Of a DNA stretch of 64,000 bases, positions 13,701-25,776 are shown piece by piece (position 1 is the stretch's first letter; each line of letters begins with the position of its first letter). Both the position numbers and the translations under genes were made by a program. The notes beneath the pieces are model-generated. The model saw only the letters and a list, made by a program, of their open reading frames with translations, was not told the origin of the DNA and did no database searches. Origin of the DNA: Diprion similis (lineage: Eukaryota; Arthropoda; Insecta; Hymenoptera; Diprionidae); assembly GCF_021155765.1 (NCBI RefSeq), contig NC_060112.1, positions 17,794,001-17,858,000 of the forward strand, read 5' to 3'.

Positions 13701-15927
13701 AGTTCGAAGGCAATTTTTCAACGACTTCACGTCACGTTTAACGCGTTTTGTGTGTTCAGTTTTCCTTGCAGTCAAATTCCTTGGAATTGGGTATATAAGG
13801 GTTCTCGAGATCACTGACTTAAAAAATGGGCTCAGATAAAATTTTCAAAAGACAAAATGTGGATCTAGTGGAGCACAGTTTGAAAAAGAATTTTGAAATT
13901 TCCTTTTATTTCAAACAGTGATTTAAAAAAATATTTGAAATGTCAAAAAATTCAAATTGAATTTCGAGTTCGTTCTAGGTCATACCATAGCCACCAGCCT
14001 AAAGATGAAAATGCCTTTTGTTTGTTTTTTTTTTTGATCGCAGATAAGCAAAGCAGCGGGATTCATGTCTACACTCAAGCACATTTTTTTACATACGGTC
14101 CTATCAGGCATTATACAATAGGTTATATCCAATATTTCACCTCCAAAATATTTACAAAGTTTGGTTAAATGTCAAGAAGTATAATGTGAAAATTATGAGA
14201 AATTTGATTCAATGGTTCGTCTCAAAAAAATATCGAAAAAACCTTAAGAAAAAAACGGCCTTCACACTAAACGACCTTAATTGAATTTACGCAAATTTTC
14301 ACTTACGTAAAACTCCAGGCCCTTGAGTATATTTATTGGCAGAGGTAAAATCGTTGCACAATCGGGTGTTCCATTCAACGGTAACGTTTTTATATTACTT
14401 TTTTCTTACTTCATACGATGTGTACCTGTAATTATGAGTGACGATTATAATTAAACTGACTGTAGAAAAAAGCAGAACCCGACTGCTATCGATTTTGGAA
14501 TACATTTTGCTTGTTATACCTGCAGGAATTTTTTGTCACTTAACGTCTTCTTCACCTTTGGAAGATTCCAAGAGTCATCGTGGTTGCGTTAATTACTTGT
14601 TTTTCAGACGTTTCCAAGCGAACGGCTAAGATTTATAGAGGGAAATGAATTGCGTGACCAATTACGTAAATCTTCGTAATTCAAAATTATAATGTTGGCC
14701 AATTTTTTATATACAATGTGAGATGTTCAATTATTTTAAATTATTTGAAAGAAAAATATCAGTGCAGTTGCGGAAAATTGCAGAAAATAAAATTCGAAAT
14801 TTTAGCGTTGGCTTCAAGTTGCTTCTAATATTCAGCCGCATTCACTGAAATCGACAACAACAAACGGTCTACTTTTCCTGCTTAGCGGCGAAATTTTATT
14901 GTTTTTCGTTGACACTCGTGATCCAGTTTTACATTTATGGTCAAGTTTGATAACGAACCGCGACAGGATAAACCATGTTTTAACAGTGAAAGCCGCACTT
15001 ACAGCATTTTGAGAAATGAACGCATATATAGTTTACTCGCAGCATAGAATAGAAATTATTGAATGAAATACTTGAAAGAGAACTTCTTTCGCAATGACTT
15101 GGTAATATTACAAAATATGTGTAATCCGAATTTCTGCACTGATGAGGAGAAAATATTTAAGAAAATGTCAGCCTAATTCTGGCGTCTGAACAATAAGGTA
15201 GAATGAACTGTCTTATCTTGCTTATGGAGTGAAAAAGGTAGATTTCTTACGGAATTGTAGGTCAGCAAAATAAAAGAGCGAATTACTTTTTGAAACATGG
15301 TTATCTGAACACAAGTTTAAGCTTACAATAATGCAACAGCGTATCAATTACTTTTAGTAGTACAAGAGTGCACGTTGCAAGTATAAAAATAACTCGATAT
15401 CCGCAAAAGAATTTCAAATTCACGAGAGAAATAATGTGAGTCCTCAGTGCAATGACAAATAATGATAAATAAGTATGCAAATCGCTATTTCAATTCATAC
15501 TCTAATTTGGCCACCATACATCAGATGAACGGAATGAGACTATAACTTGTTGCGGTTTCCGCGACGATGGCATTTGAATACGTGAAATCTATGCAAAAAC
15601 CTAAATTTCGCGATTGGTATACAATTCAAAGCTTGCAAAATTTTCACGGAAGAAAAGCTGATTGAGGAACTGGCTTAGTTTTCGAACGGTTCCGGAGATG
15701 CGATACTCTTCGGATAACTAGAGTGCATATCTTCGAGGGTTCGGAAAATTGCGCGAGGGGCAATGGCGAATGATAAAATGAGCGCAGAGCGAAAAGCGCA
15801 GTGGAAGACGTGGACGAGGTGCAATAAGCAGTTGCTGACGGAAAGCGAAGGAGAGTAAATGTGTCGGGAAGGGGAACGTGACTAAATAAGAGCGACGTCA
15901 TGCTTCGCGCACCCAAGTATTGGGCCC
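10701..15927. other. Long spacer between dehydrogenase copies B and C
   Basis: About 5.2 kb without a gene that I can support. Open frames of 60-110 codons occur (for example 12537-12866 plus), but none shows a recognisable family, signal peptide or splice-linked partner. Much of it is AT-rich. No remnant of a fourth dehydrogenase was recognised by eye. Confidence 0.5.
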
Positions 15928-15934
15928 TATAAAT
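15928..15934 (+). promoter_or_regulatory. TATA box of dehydrogenase copy C
   Basis: TATAAAT follows GGGCCC and lies about 200 bases upstream of the copy C start codon. TCAGT initiator-like sequence has its A near 15971. The surroundings are more GC-rich than the promoters of copies A and B, so regulation may have diverged. Confidence 0.4.
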
Positions 15935-16126
15935 TGGCGCTGGTTTTGTGAAACTCAAAGTTCGCGCGTCAGTTGACCGTCCGTATTTCGCGTGAGTCGG
16001 AAGCCGCTCCGTAACGGGGAAAAATTGAAAAAAATACCGAATAAAAGTATGTTTCCTGTTCATCTGGTCGCAGTTCGGTTGTTCATTCGTTGAGTCGAGA
16101 CTTTTGACAGTTTTGAAATTTTCGAA

Positions 16127-18877
16127 ATGGAGTATTTGAGCTTTGATCCGAAAAGTAAAAAGCTGACGCTGGAAGAATGTGCTATCCCTTCGCCAGCTGA
16201 GAAGGAAGTTCTGATCAAAGTTTCATATTCTGGGATCTGCGGTACGGATTTACACATTCTCGACGTAAGTTCCTACGCTTCGAATAAGGCCCTGTTACGA
16301 AAAATTCATCGTATCGGGTGATAGCTGCATCACCATAAAAATCTGGCGAAAACTAAAATCAACTGCAGCACTGTTCCCGTCACTCGGCATGAATTCGAAT
16401 GTACATTTTTTAAATAGTTTACAATTCGTACGTCATTTCATTTTCGCACGACATTCTGGTATAAATTTTTTTTGTCAAAATAATTTTTATTGATTTCGTT
16501 CGCAGGGTTCCTTCCCCTGCAAAGATGGTCCACTAATTTTGGGTCACGAGTTCTCGGGTTTCGTGCAGGCCATCGGTTCGGCGGTAACGGCTTTTGAGGT
16601 CGGCCAAAAAGTTGTCGCCGATCCAAACACTGGGTGCAATACTTGCGATTTTTGCCACGGTGGTAACTACCACTTTTGCAGACTCGGCGGTATTCATAAC
16701 ACCATTGGAATATTTCGTGATGGGGGCTGGGCTACCCACGTCCTAGTTCCCGACTCACAAGTAAGTCGATACCACGCCGTGACCTAAATAGGGTGAATAA
16801 CGAAATGTACAGTCCGATCGAAAAGTTTTCCGCGCGAGAGTCAACTTGTGCAATAGTAAATTAATTTCGTAATTTCACAACTTGTTCCTATTACAACTCA
16901 GCTCACAAATTTAGTGAGAAAAACTATTAGAGTTTAAACCCTCGATTCATTAAGATCGTATCACTTTTATCATTGTAAAATGTTGCACGTTGTGAATAAC
17001 TGAAAACATCTACTAGGTTTAGAGGCCGATGGAAGTATGATTGTCTTCCTGAAGCTGTGACGTTGCGAGTGAATGTCTGACGGACGAGTGAGCAAATACG
17101 TTTGAAATCTTATTTTAAAACACTTAGGTACACTTAGTGCCGGAGGGAGTGAAACTACCTCAAGCAGCCCTAGTCGAGCCATTGTCCTGCCTGGTCCACG
17201 GCTGGGATATATTAAATCCGGTCCACATTGGGACGAGAATTTTGATACTAGGAGCGGGAATAATCGGTTCGCTGTGGTCGTGTCTCCTCCATCTCTACGG
17301 TCAGCGAAAAACAGTAACGATTAGCGAGCTGCAGGAAAAGCGAAGACGACTGTTCGAAAAGTTGGGTAAGTGCAGAAGCCCCAGGTGGGTATGTTTTTTC
17401 GATTTTTTTCCCACTTAAACTAAATTGCAAATTCATCAGACGATCTGATACTCTTCTCTGCGACATAGAAGACTTGGTTGTAATGAAGAAAAAATATCAA
17501 ATTTTCCACATGTATACAGTTTGAACAATTACACGTGAAAATTGTTCAACTACCTGTCTAGAGTACTCCAGACATGACGAAGTAAATTACGAACTTTCGG
17601 ACGTTATCAAAGATTGTGGACACAAAGTCTATTATTCGAGGTCAATGTTAATCCGTCAACTCAATGACGTCGACGAATCACAGCGAATGAAACTAATTCG
17701 CGTAAATAAGGTGAAAGGTCAACAAAGGACCTTAAATAACGTTTAAAAGAGTAGTTTTATAATAAATTGATAAGAGATCTTTTTGTAGACCGTTCAATTC
17801 TCTACAAAAATACATTCTGGTATTATCAGAACACTAATGCGTTGACGAGTTATCACATTCGAAAGCTTAAGAAAAATTTTACCGTAGCTAGTTCGCCGAG
17901 TGCCAAGTACCTACTGATTCTCGGACTGGTAGTGATATTCCGGAGCCCTATTTCATGCGTTGTTGTGATTGGTCGAAGCGCTTACGTCGCAATTGTTATT
18001 GAATCGGTTCATCGGGTTCACGTCAACAAGAGCGTCGGTTATCGTACCTCGATTTCAAATTTGCCGGTGTCAACTGCTCTCACGCCGATATATACATCTC
18101 GCGAACGTAACACACAACGTTTACTATTCCATTCCCTAATCACCGTAAAAAATTTCAAACTTCCAAAGGTCTCGAATATTAAGTGACGAAAAACCGAAAA
18201 GGCGAGAATACAAATTGTTCGTTTTTGTCAACAATGAGGTCTGACCAGCAGCTGTGTTCATGTGTTAGTTAGTGTAAACTAAATTCATCACTACTCGCAG
18301 GTAGAATTTCGACTGTTAACAATATAAGCTTCAGAGGATTGCAGACCTTACATACCGTTATGTACAAATTTCACTCGTTTTTAATTGCTCTCTATATTCT
18401 TATTGCCAGATTTGGGCTTCAAGGCGGTTAGTCCGGAGGATTTAAAAGGCTCGGAGTTCGATCTAGCGATAGACTGTAGTGGCTCAGGTCCCGCTCTGCA
18501 GGAAGCTTTGACCCTGCTGGGCAGAGGAGGACGGCTCTGCGTTTTTGGAGTCGCCAATCCGAATACAGAAGTCAAGTTCAAACCGTTCGAGGTACTATTG
18601 AGACCGAAAATACCCTTATGAAACGAAAACGAAATTTGAATAATCCAACGCAAGATAACACTGTTTTTTACAGGTTTACGCGAAGGAATTGGCCATTGTC
18701 GGCGTGAAGATTAATCCATTCACCTTCCCGAAAGCCTTGTCTTTGATAACGGCTATGGCCGACTCTTATCTCGACTACGAAAAACTAGGAATAGGTGTCT
18801 ACTCGTTGAAACAATACCAGGAGGCTCTGACTGCTCTGAGGAATGGTGATATTAGTAAAGTCGTATTTAAATTTTGA
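16127..18877 (+). CDS. Zinc-dependent polyol dehydrogenase, copy C
   Basis: Five exons: 16127-16264, 16506-16760, 17128-17365, 18410-18591 and 18674-18877, encoding 338 residues. Exons 1, 3, 4 and 5 have the same lengths as in copies A and B (138, 238, 182 and 204 bases), showing tandem duplication after the introns were in place. The catalytic-zinc residues are Cys38, His60-Glu61 and Glu148. The structural motif GCNTCDFCHGG plus a later Cys is present, as is GAGIIG. Glu198 at the end of the second Rossmann strand predicts NAD preference as in copy A. The N terminus (MEYLSFD) and the segment at residues 15-28 differ most from the other copies. Intron 3 is long (about 1 kb) and contains an unexplained open frame. 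The substrate is unknown within the polyol class. Confidence 0.92.
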
Positions 18878-18929
18878 ATATATATTATAAATCAGTTGTC
18901 ACGTTGTATTACCAGTAAATTGCGATCAG

Positions 18930-19158
18930 TTATCGTAATATTAAACAGCCAATTTTTCTAACCGTCAATATTATTGACCTGTCCTTCTTTACTTCGTCTG
19001 TCTCGTCCTGCAGATCATCGATAGTTTTCAACGTCAAATTTTTTTCAGGCATTACTCGCATCTTCATACAGTGCAAGGATTCACAATGATCTGAGGAACT
19101 GAAGTTTTGTACAACATAATTTCTAGGCACTTTAATTTTTCCTGGTTGATTCGCCACC
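18930..19158 (-). other. Possible unassigned minus-strand exon
   Basis: Reading leftwards from 19158, a TTTCAG acceptor is followed by 75 in-frame codons that look coding: VANQPGKIKVPRNYVV at the start, an acidic-basic stretch (DDLQDETDEVKKDR) later, and a stop at 18930. A conceivable short first exon is 19413-19439 (MNRLVYRTS followed by a GTGAGT donor). I do not recognise the family. It overlaps the 3' flank of dehydrogenase copy C on the opposite strand. It may be a small gene, a pseudogene fragment or chance. Confidence 0.2.
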
Positions 19159-19546
19159 TGAAACAAATATTCATTCATAGTATGAGGTCTGAGGCAAAAG
19201 AATTTTGCTAATTTCTGTGACCAAAATTTCGTAACTCAAAATCAAGCTCTTCAGATTCAGAGTTCTTCTCCATGACGTATAATTTTCTCGCAAATGTCCA
19301 AGTACCTCTGACTTTGATATCGGGATTTAAAGGCTGGTTGTACATTCGTTCGCATGCATTAAGTTTGAACAGACTATCTACCTACCGAATAATATCTGGT
19401 GGCACTACTCACGGATGTCCGATAAACAAGACGGTTCATAACGTCGATGTATGCGGAATGTGAGTTGTCCAGATAAGGCGTTTGCTTCCATGAAATTGTC
19501 ACACTGCAGTCCTCGCTCCCACCAAGTACAGAACGCGACCTCAAAA

Positions 19547-20238
19547 ATGGACTCCTTCTGCAGATTTCTTGTGATTTATAGCGGGTTACAAGTAGGTGAG
19601 TACATACTAAATAGTTATGTCACATCGTTTTATGTGTGCAAGAAAATGTGCCAGAAAAATTAGACGAATTGACAAATTCAATAATATTACATGCATAATA
19701 TTCAAGATCAGAGTTCATTGACAAGTAATCGCAGAATATGTGTTTGGGTACGAAAAATTGTGCTTCAGCGTGCAGAGAATATCCTTATTGTTTTTGTTCC
19801 ATTCTTTTCTTCTTGACAAGCGTGTGTCGTTGGAGAGGAATTATTAGCGGCAACGCCAATGGTAATTCAAAGTATCGGAAAAAACCTATCCCTGGAGTGC
19901 CAGCTTCCAAATTATGGAAATTACCCTACTCGTTGGTCGACAGTTGACCGTGATCTAGTCACTAATTTAACGACCGAAGATGGAACCGAGCTCGTTGTCC
20001 AGAACAATCGATACGGTTTAGTTAAGAACGCGGCCCGATCAACGACGACATTTACGGTAAGTACAAGGCGAATTTCAGATGCGATCCCTGAACATTTGAG
20101 ACTGTCAATAATATTATTTTACTTTTTGTTCAGATTAAAAATTTCCAAAGAGAAGATACGGGACTCTATCGTTGCGAGGTAGGGCAGCTGAATAGCCCTG
20201 GGTTGTTATATGACGTCAACGTGGGAGTTCGAGAATAA
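19547..20238 (+). CDS. Secreted single-Ig-domain protein, lachesin-related (plus strand)
   Basis: Three exons: 19547-19595, 19821-20056 and 20134-20238, encoding 129 residues. Exon 1 gives a short signal-like start (MDSFCRFLVIYSGLQV) with a phase-1 intron. Exon 2 carries most of one V-type Ig domain: Cys in LSLEC, Trp in TRWST, and a glycosylation motif NLT. Exon 3 supplies the D-T-G-L-Y-R-C motif and the last strand, then a stop. There is no second Ig domain and no hydrophobic tail, so the product should be a small secreted protein. Intron positions and phases equal those around the first Ig domain of the lachesin gene 4 kb away, and exon 2 is 236 bases as in the neighbouring minus-strand paralogue. 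I infer origin by partial duplication of lachesin. Function and binding partner are unknown. The signal peptide is weakish, so the first exon is the least certain part. Confidence 0.7.
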
Positions 20239-20558
20239 CCGAGTTCAATGATGTTTTGATGTTTCCGATAATCTAAAAATATAAGATATACCATAACTGA
20301 GCAGTGAAAATCTTGGGACTGTTATTGGAATATACAGATTGATGTATTATTTAGGTCATTTTTTATGAGTTATCATGTTAAGTGCAGAGAATACAAATAT
20401 TTACGGTACACTGCAAATAAGTACTTTGATGTATATGAAATTGTAAACCAATTGATTGCTCAAAATCAAAGTTCAATTTCTTCTAAATATAATTCATCTA
20501 TCCAGATAAGAGGCCCAATAAGATTTGTGACAAAACAAATAGATCTTAGCAATAAGTC

Positions 20559-20564
20559 AATAAA
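20559..20564 (+). promoter_or_regulatory. Polyadenylation signal of plus-strand single-Ig gene
   Basis: AATAAA about 320 bases after the stop codon at 20238. It sits 36 bases from the opposing signal of the minus-strand neighbour, so the two transcripts probably end close together or overlap. Confidence 0.4.
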
Positions 20565-20599
20565 TCACTAAATAAGTTGAAAGGTCGATGATTTCTTGC

Positions 20600-20605
20600 T
20601 TTATT
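20600..20605 (-). promoter_or_regulatory. Polyadenylation signal of minus-strand single-Ig gene
   Basis: AATAAATAAA on the minus strand (read as TTTATTTATT on plus), starting about 50 bases after the stop of the single-Ig gene at 20655. Confidence 0.55.
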
Positions 20606-20654
20606 TATTCCTTCCGAGAGTGTCGAGCAAGCGTTTCGAAATTTCGATAGATCA

Positions 20655-21220
20655 TCACTGCGATGGATGGCGAACATTTAATTCCATATCGGCAGAAGGT
20701 CGGTTGTTAGGACCGGTGGATAATACACATTTATAGAGTCCGGCGTCTTCTAATTGAAGATGAGAGATCTAAAAAAATGTGCACATAAATGAGTAAAGCG
20801 TATAAAAGCCAATGGCGCGTTCGTCCGACATAGGAAAAGCAAAATTTTACCGTCAAAGTAAACTCCGAAGATGTTGCGTTACGGTGTGTAGTAACTGAAT
20901 AACGGTTATCAGAAACAAGAAGTGCACTTCCGCTTGATATGTATATGGTATCTTCAGCGACCTTCGTCCAAAGAACAGGAATATCCACAACATTATCAGC
21001 GACACATGACAGGCTCACAGTATCTCGGACCTCTTTAATTTGTTTCGGCGAAATGTAAGTGATAGCTGGCTGGTCGTGCGACGTGGCTGTAAAAGTAGAG
21101 TGAAAATTTACCCAAAAAGAATAACAGAGTTTAAACCTCTTAATGATTGTGGCGAAAAATAATCTTACCTATCCGTAGGGTCACGGCTAGAAAGACCAGG
21201 TACACGTAAAAGGAATTCAT
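20655..21220 (-). CDS. Secreted single-Ig-domain protein, lachesin-related (minus strand)
   Basis: Three exons read leftwards: 21220-21169, 21086-20851 and 20768-20655, encoding 133 residues. Exon 1 is a clear signal peptide (MNSFYVYLVFLAVTLRI). Exons 2 and 3 form one Ig domain with Cys in VSLSC, Trp in PVLWTKV, a glycosylation site NAT, and L-E-D-A-G-L-Y-K-C. The stop follows shortly after the last Ig strand. The segment AITYISPKQIKEV...PVLWTKV closely follows lachesin's TISYISQEQIRDI...PVLWVKV, so this is a paralogue of lachesin Ig1 without Ig2, Ig3 or membrane anchor. Phase-1 and phase-0 introns match those of lachesin exons 1-3. The strand is the same as lachesin, 1.4 kb downstream of its stop. 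It may modulate homophilic adhesion as a soluble decoy or have an independent ligand. Both are inference. Confidence 0.8.
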
Positions 21221-22639
21221 CGTATGAAGCCGCGATCGTATACACAACACGAACGAGGATGACTAGCGAACGATCGTTTAACGAATGAGACAAAGTTCAC
21301 GTTCAGCCTGTTGTTCGCTATCTCTCACCACTCAAGGCCGAAATTGAGCTACACATATTCGTTACGATGTTATAATTTGTCTGACATATTAACGTACCAA
21401 CAACTTATTTCACAACCAAAATATCGTATAATTTTCTAAATAAGTATTAGTCGATTAATAGAACTTTCATTCAGCTGCTGTTACTGGGGAATCAATGTAG
21501 TATTAGAAGGTGAAAATTTTACAACACAGTAATAGGTAAGGCATGTTTCTCGAATGTTTAAAAAATGTTGTTTAATCGAATAATAACGAGTTTTTCCGTA
21601 TTTAGTGTATATGGTCGAAATAACAAAATGTCTTAGCTCTTGCGGAATACGCAGTAAAAAGTTTACAAATGTAAAATATTGTACATATTGTCAAATAGTC
21701 GTTCGTTATTCTACATTCATTACGATTAAGTGTTAAATTTGATGTCATTGCGCTGTACTTTGCTAATTTGTAAAAATGTTATACAAAAACACCTAAGTAC
21801 TAGTGAATATTATTGTTACATATTATTATAATTGTGAGTACGTTGGAATCCCAATAAACAGGTTCAATCCAAAAAAGCAGTACTCCGTAAATGAGGTTAA
21901 ATATGTCACAATACTTGTAACTTATGTCCGGAGTACCTTGATTACTTGATACTCAAATGTATGTTAACTTGTTTAATTCATTTTCATTTCTATTGCTAAT
22001 TTGTATAAATGTTACATTTATAATAACGTTTACTCTACAATATAAGTAACGAAAAAAAATGAACGAAAATAAAATACAAATCGCAGGCGATATGTAAATA
22101 TAATAAAATGCCGCGACATAGGTACTTCCGATTTTTTGCTGCCTGGTTAATCACCTTACATGATAGATTCGACCTCGAGATTCGATGACGTGGCCTCTTT
22201 TAGGGTCCACGTAAATTAATATCATAATAATATTGCATAGCGTTGAACATGAAAATTTTTCATTGCTATTGTCAAACGCAACAATTCAGTTTGACTGACG
22301 ATGTAAAGATATGTTCAAAAAATTGCTACAACCTTAAAAATCTAGATACTACTTCTTTGACTTTTCGATACATGGAATGATTGGCTACGGAGTATAAAAA
22401 GTTTCGCTTAATTACCAGGTACTAGTTACCACGAAAAAATGGAATGAATATTCACTTGTTATAAAAAACAGAAGAAAAAACCTGAAAAAATTAAATGATC
22501 GTATAAAATCGTTTTCACATTAATGCACAATAATCAATCGAATGACCATAAACTGGTACAAATCACAAGGCTCATAAAGGCCATCAACCATTTGGATAGG
22601 ATGCACCGCGGTGCTGCGGCCCAACGTAGTCCTGGATAG
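21221..22639. other. Region between single-Ig gene and lachesin stop
   Basis: About 1.4 kb containing the promoter of the minus-strand single-Ig gene and the 3' untranslated region of lachesin. It is AT-rich. I see no further coding sequence. Confidence 0.5.
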
Positions 22640-25600
22640 TTAATGTTTGGTATGGAAATTTCTGAAACAAGAAATGAGAGTTCATGATTGACAATCGGTT
22701 TGTCGTTTGTGTAACAAAGTCATCCACCAATTATCATTGCTTACCATAAATCTGTACAAATACAAGCAATTAACGTGGAAGAAATCCTTCGATTTTACTT
22801 CTTTACAAGTGGTAATTGTAAGATACATAAATAGACTCAAACAATACGAGCAGGGCAATGATTTGTAACACAATCACGATACAGCAGCATTATTGAAAGT
22901 TTTTCATAAAGTGTAGTAATATAAATAGTAAGATTATGAACGTGGTGCAAGCAATAACATAAATTAAACAGATGGAAAAATTGAATAGGATGTGCACTTA
23001 CGTATTTTTTGTATCAACTCCATTTCAAATGGAAATACAGTAAAGTGCCAGAAACATATCAAACCGAATTCATCATACATTATTTCCATTGAATAATTGT
23101 TGAGACATGGACGTTTAATGTGTCTATTGAGTCAAAAAATGAAAAAAGAATTCATTCAACAAATCTTACCGGAAAATAGCTGCTACAAGAATAGCAAAGG
23201 CCACCAATGGTCCTGATGAGAGTGGCGTCACAGTAGCTCCATAATGTGCCTGACCACAAGCCGGTGGACAGACAGGAATAATAGTTTCTGTGTGAAGAAA
23301 ACAATGCACAAGCTACAACATGCTATCTACGAAATAATATTGTATAATAATTTTCGTAATTACTTCTAAGTACTGCAATTACTCGACACCTAATATATAC
23401 GAGTTCTAGCTAATGAAACATATCATTAAGCGATAACATATCATTAAGCATTCAAAAATTTATGCGAGATTCCTAATAAAGTTCAACACTCAGGCATTAT
23501 AGCAGAGCATAGCATAAAAATTAATCGTCAATTTGATTGATGAAATTATAAAAAGTAAAAATAAGTTTCCTGTTGTGCATCTCTGCACTAGAATGTTTCA
23601 GAAAATAATGATCAATACTGATTACGTGTAACGTCGTATAGGGCAATTCGATATTTGTTTAAAATAACTGTTTAAAATAACAGTTACATTTAAAAAAATT
23701 TATCACTTCTTCACAATATGTGAGTAGCGAGTTTATCTCAACGAAGTTATCTCTTAGCGAGCAAGTAGTTGAGAGTTTATCTCAAATTGCCATACTGTAG
23801 GAGCGGGTCTAAATTAATCAAACTCTATTTTAAAAAGGACTTACTCATATACTAAAAGAAAGAATATTGACAAACTAACCGAAGAGTTCGACTTGGGTTT
23901 CAGATGTTCCCAGCTTGTTCGCAGCTTTGCATACGTATTGGCCATATTGCCGTTTTTCAATGGTGATGACCCTGATTGTTGTATCGGTAAATTCATCAGC
24001 AGTAGCAAAATGTGAGATACTGTAGTGCTGATTATTTGACAGCGTGACCTCGTCTTTCATCCAGGTAATTGCAGGTGGAGGATAAGCTTCGACGTGACAT
24101 TCCAAATCCATGTCGTACTGCAACGCTTGACCTAAACGCGGACGTGGAGCAGTTATAACGGGTGCAAATTCTACTTCCACAGCAATGTTACGTCTCGCTC
24201 CTTTTCCCACTCCGTTTTCTGCCACACAATAATACGTGCCACGGTCTTCTTTTCGAATTGCTGAGATTTTAAGAGTGTTGCCGCTGTAGCATAAAAAAAG
24301 TAAAGTAAAGTTGTATTAGTCGTTAGAGAGTTTTGAGCACCAAGGTGTACATGGCATGACGATTATTCTATTAATTACTACTCTAGGATCCACCCTCTAT
24401 AAAATCATCACATAACTTCAAAAATTTGCATATGTAAGTAACTGTGCAATTCACCGATAAATAGAACCCCCGGTAGGTAGTAGAGCGTTATTTTCCCTGC
24501 GCCAAGAAATTCGTGGATAAGGATGCCCCGAAGCATAGCACTGCAGTTGTACACTCTGTCCTTCGCTTGTGACCAAAGATCGCGTTGAGTTATCGCTAAT
24601 AACCGGCTGCCTCCGAACCTGCAGATCGACTTCTGCAGAGATCTTGTTACTAAGTGAGATTATGACTTGACATTGATACGTGGCTGCGTCAGTTTCTTGT
24701 ATATCCTTAATCTGCAAAAAACAAAGAAAATTAGTTAGCACCTTTATGTGAAATTTCTTTCTCATCAACATAAACAAAGTAAGCATTTCAACTGTACCTG
24801 CAACGTATATGTTGACGATGCGGTATCGTATCGCAAAGAGAACCGACTGTCACGGATGATCAACGTTGTCCCAGTAGAAATAGGCAACTGATCTTTGGTT
24901 ACTTTCACCCAAAGAACTGGAAAGTCTTGAGCATACTGTACCGAACATTGCAGATCTACTGTACCTCCGATGTCTCTTATTTGTTCCTGAGATATGTAAC
25001 TGATGGTCGGCGTACGCTGGGCTGTCGCTGGAAGAATAAGCAACCTTTACCCCTGAACCTACTCCATAGTCGCAAGGTGGACAGACTTTATTGAATTTAA
25101 TTATTGGGCCAAAATAAAAGATAAAAATAAAGTCTATATCAAAAATATCATTAAATCGTTTAATGAGCTCAAATCAGATCAAGCTAAATTCAATATCCTC
25201 CGAAGTTAGGTTGCATCAGTTTATTCATATGCACGTTGCATAAATTATTCACAATAATGAAAACATCGGTATAATTGTTGTCCGAGATGAAAATTATGCG
25301 AATGTGCGAATCATGAATCACCGTTCAAACGATTTTACTCCCTCCCACTCCGCCCCACCATCCTTCGAATAATTACTACGTTACGTTAGTCGGCAAGAAA
25401 TTCATGAATAAATATCATGAAAAAAGAACACGAGAAAAGGGGAAAACAGAAGAAAAACGTTAATTCGTGTCAACACGCCAGTTTTGCCAAATACGAATGT
25501 CGTTTGAATAGGTGTTAGGGAAAGAAATATTTTTCTTCATTCAATCATTCAACAAGTCGGTTATGATTATTGATTTCAAGTATTGAATACGACTGCATTT

Positions 25601-25776
25601 TAGCTAATTCAGTTGCAATTTGGCCCCGTTGCGCTTTCATGCACGAAAGAAATGTGCAACTTGGCGATAATCTTGATTTGTTCATAAGTTACATTGAATA
25701 GCACTAGAATAGATGAATCAATCGACTCACCCAGCTGTAGCAATGCCAATAACAGGAACACGCCAAAGGTTTCCAT
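22640..25776 (-). CDS. Lac: Lachesin, GPI-anchored three-Ig cell adhesion protein
   Basis: Six exons read leftwards: 25776-25731, 25027-24798, 24711-24455, 24283-23880, 23287-23170 and 22661-22640, encoding 358 residues. Order: signal peptide (METFGVFLLLALLQL); Ig1 about 20-125 (LQCSV, PVLWVKV, DAATYQC); Ig2 about 130-215 (LQCYASG, ISWRREN, DRGTYYC); Ig3 about 220-312 (LECHVEA, ITWMKDE, GQYVC); a short linker with CPPACGQ; then a hydrophobic C-terminal stretch (PLVAFAILVAAIF) and a few polar residues, as expected for a GPI-anchor signal. Lachesin acts at septate junctions and in axon and tracheal epithelia as a homophilic adhesion molecule in insects. Length and domain order match the family. 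Every junction is GT-AG with consistent phase. The last exon is only 22 bases and is the least secure. Confidence 0.92.

Noticed and set aside
15644-16063. 139-codon minus-strand frame upstream of dehydrogenase copy C
   Set aside because: It overlaps the copy C promoter and 5' leader on the opposite strand and resembles no known protein.
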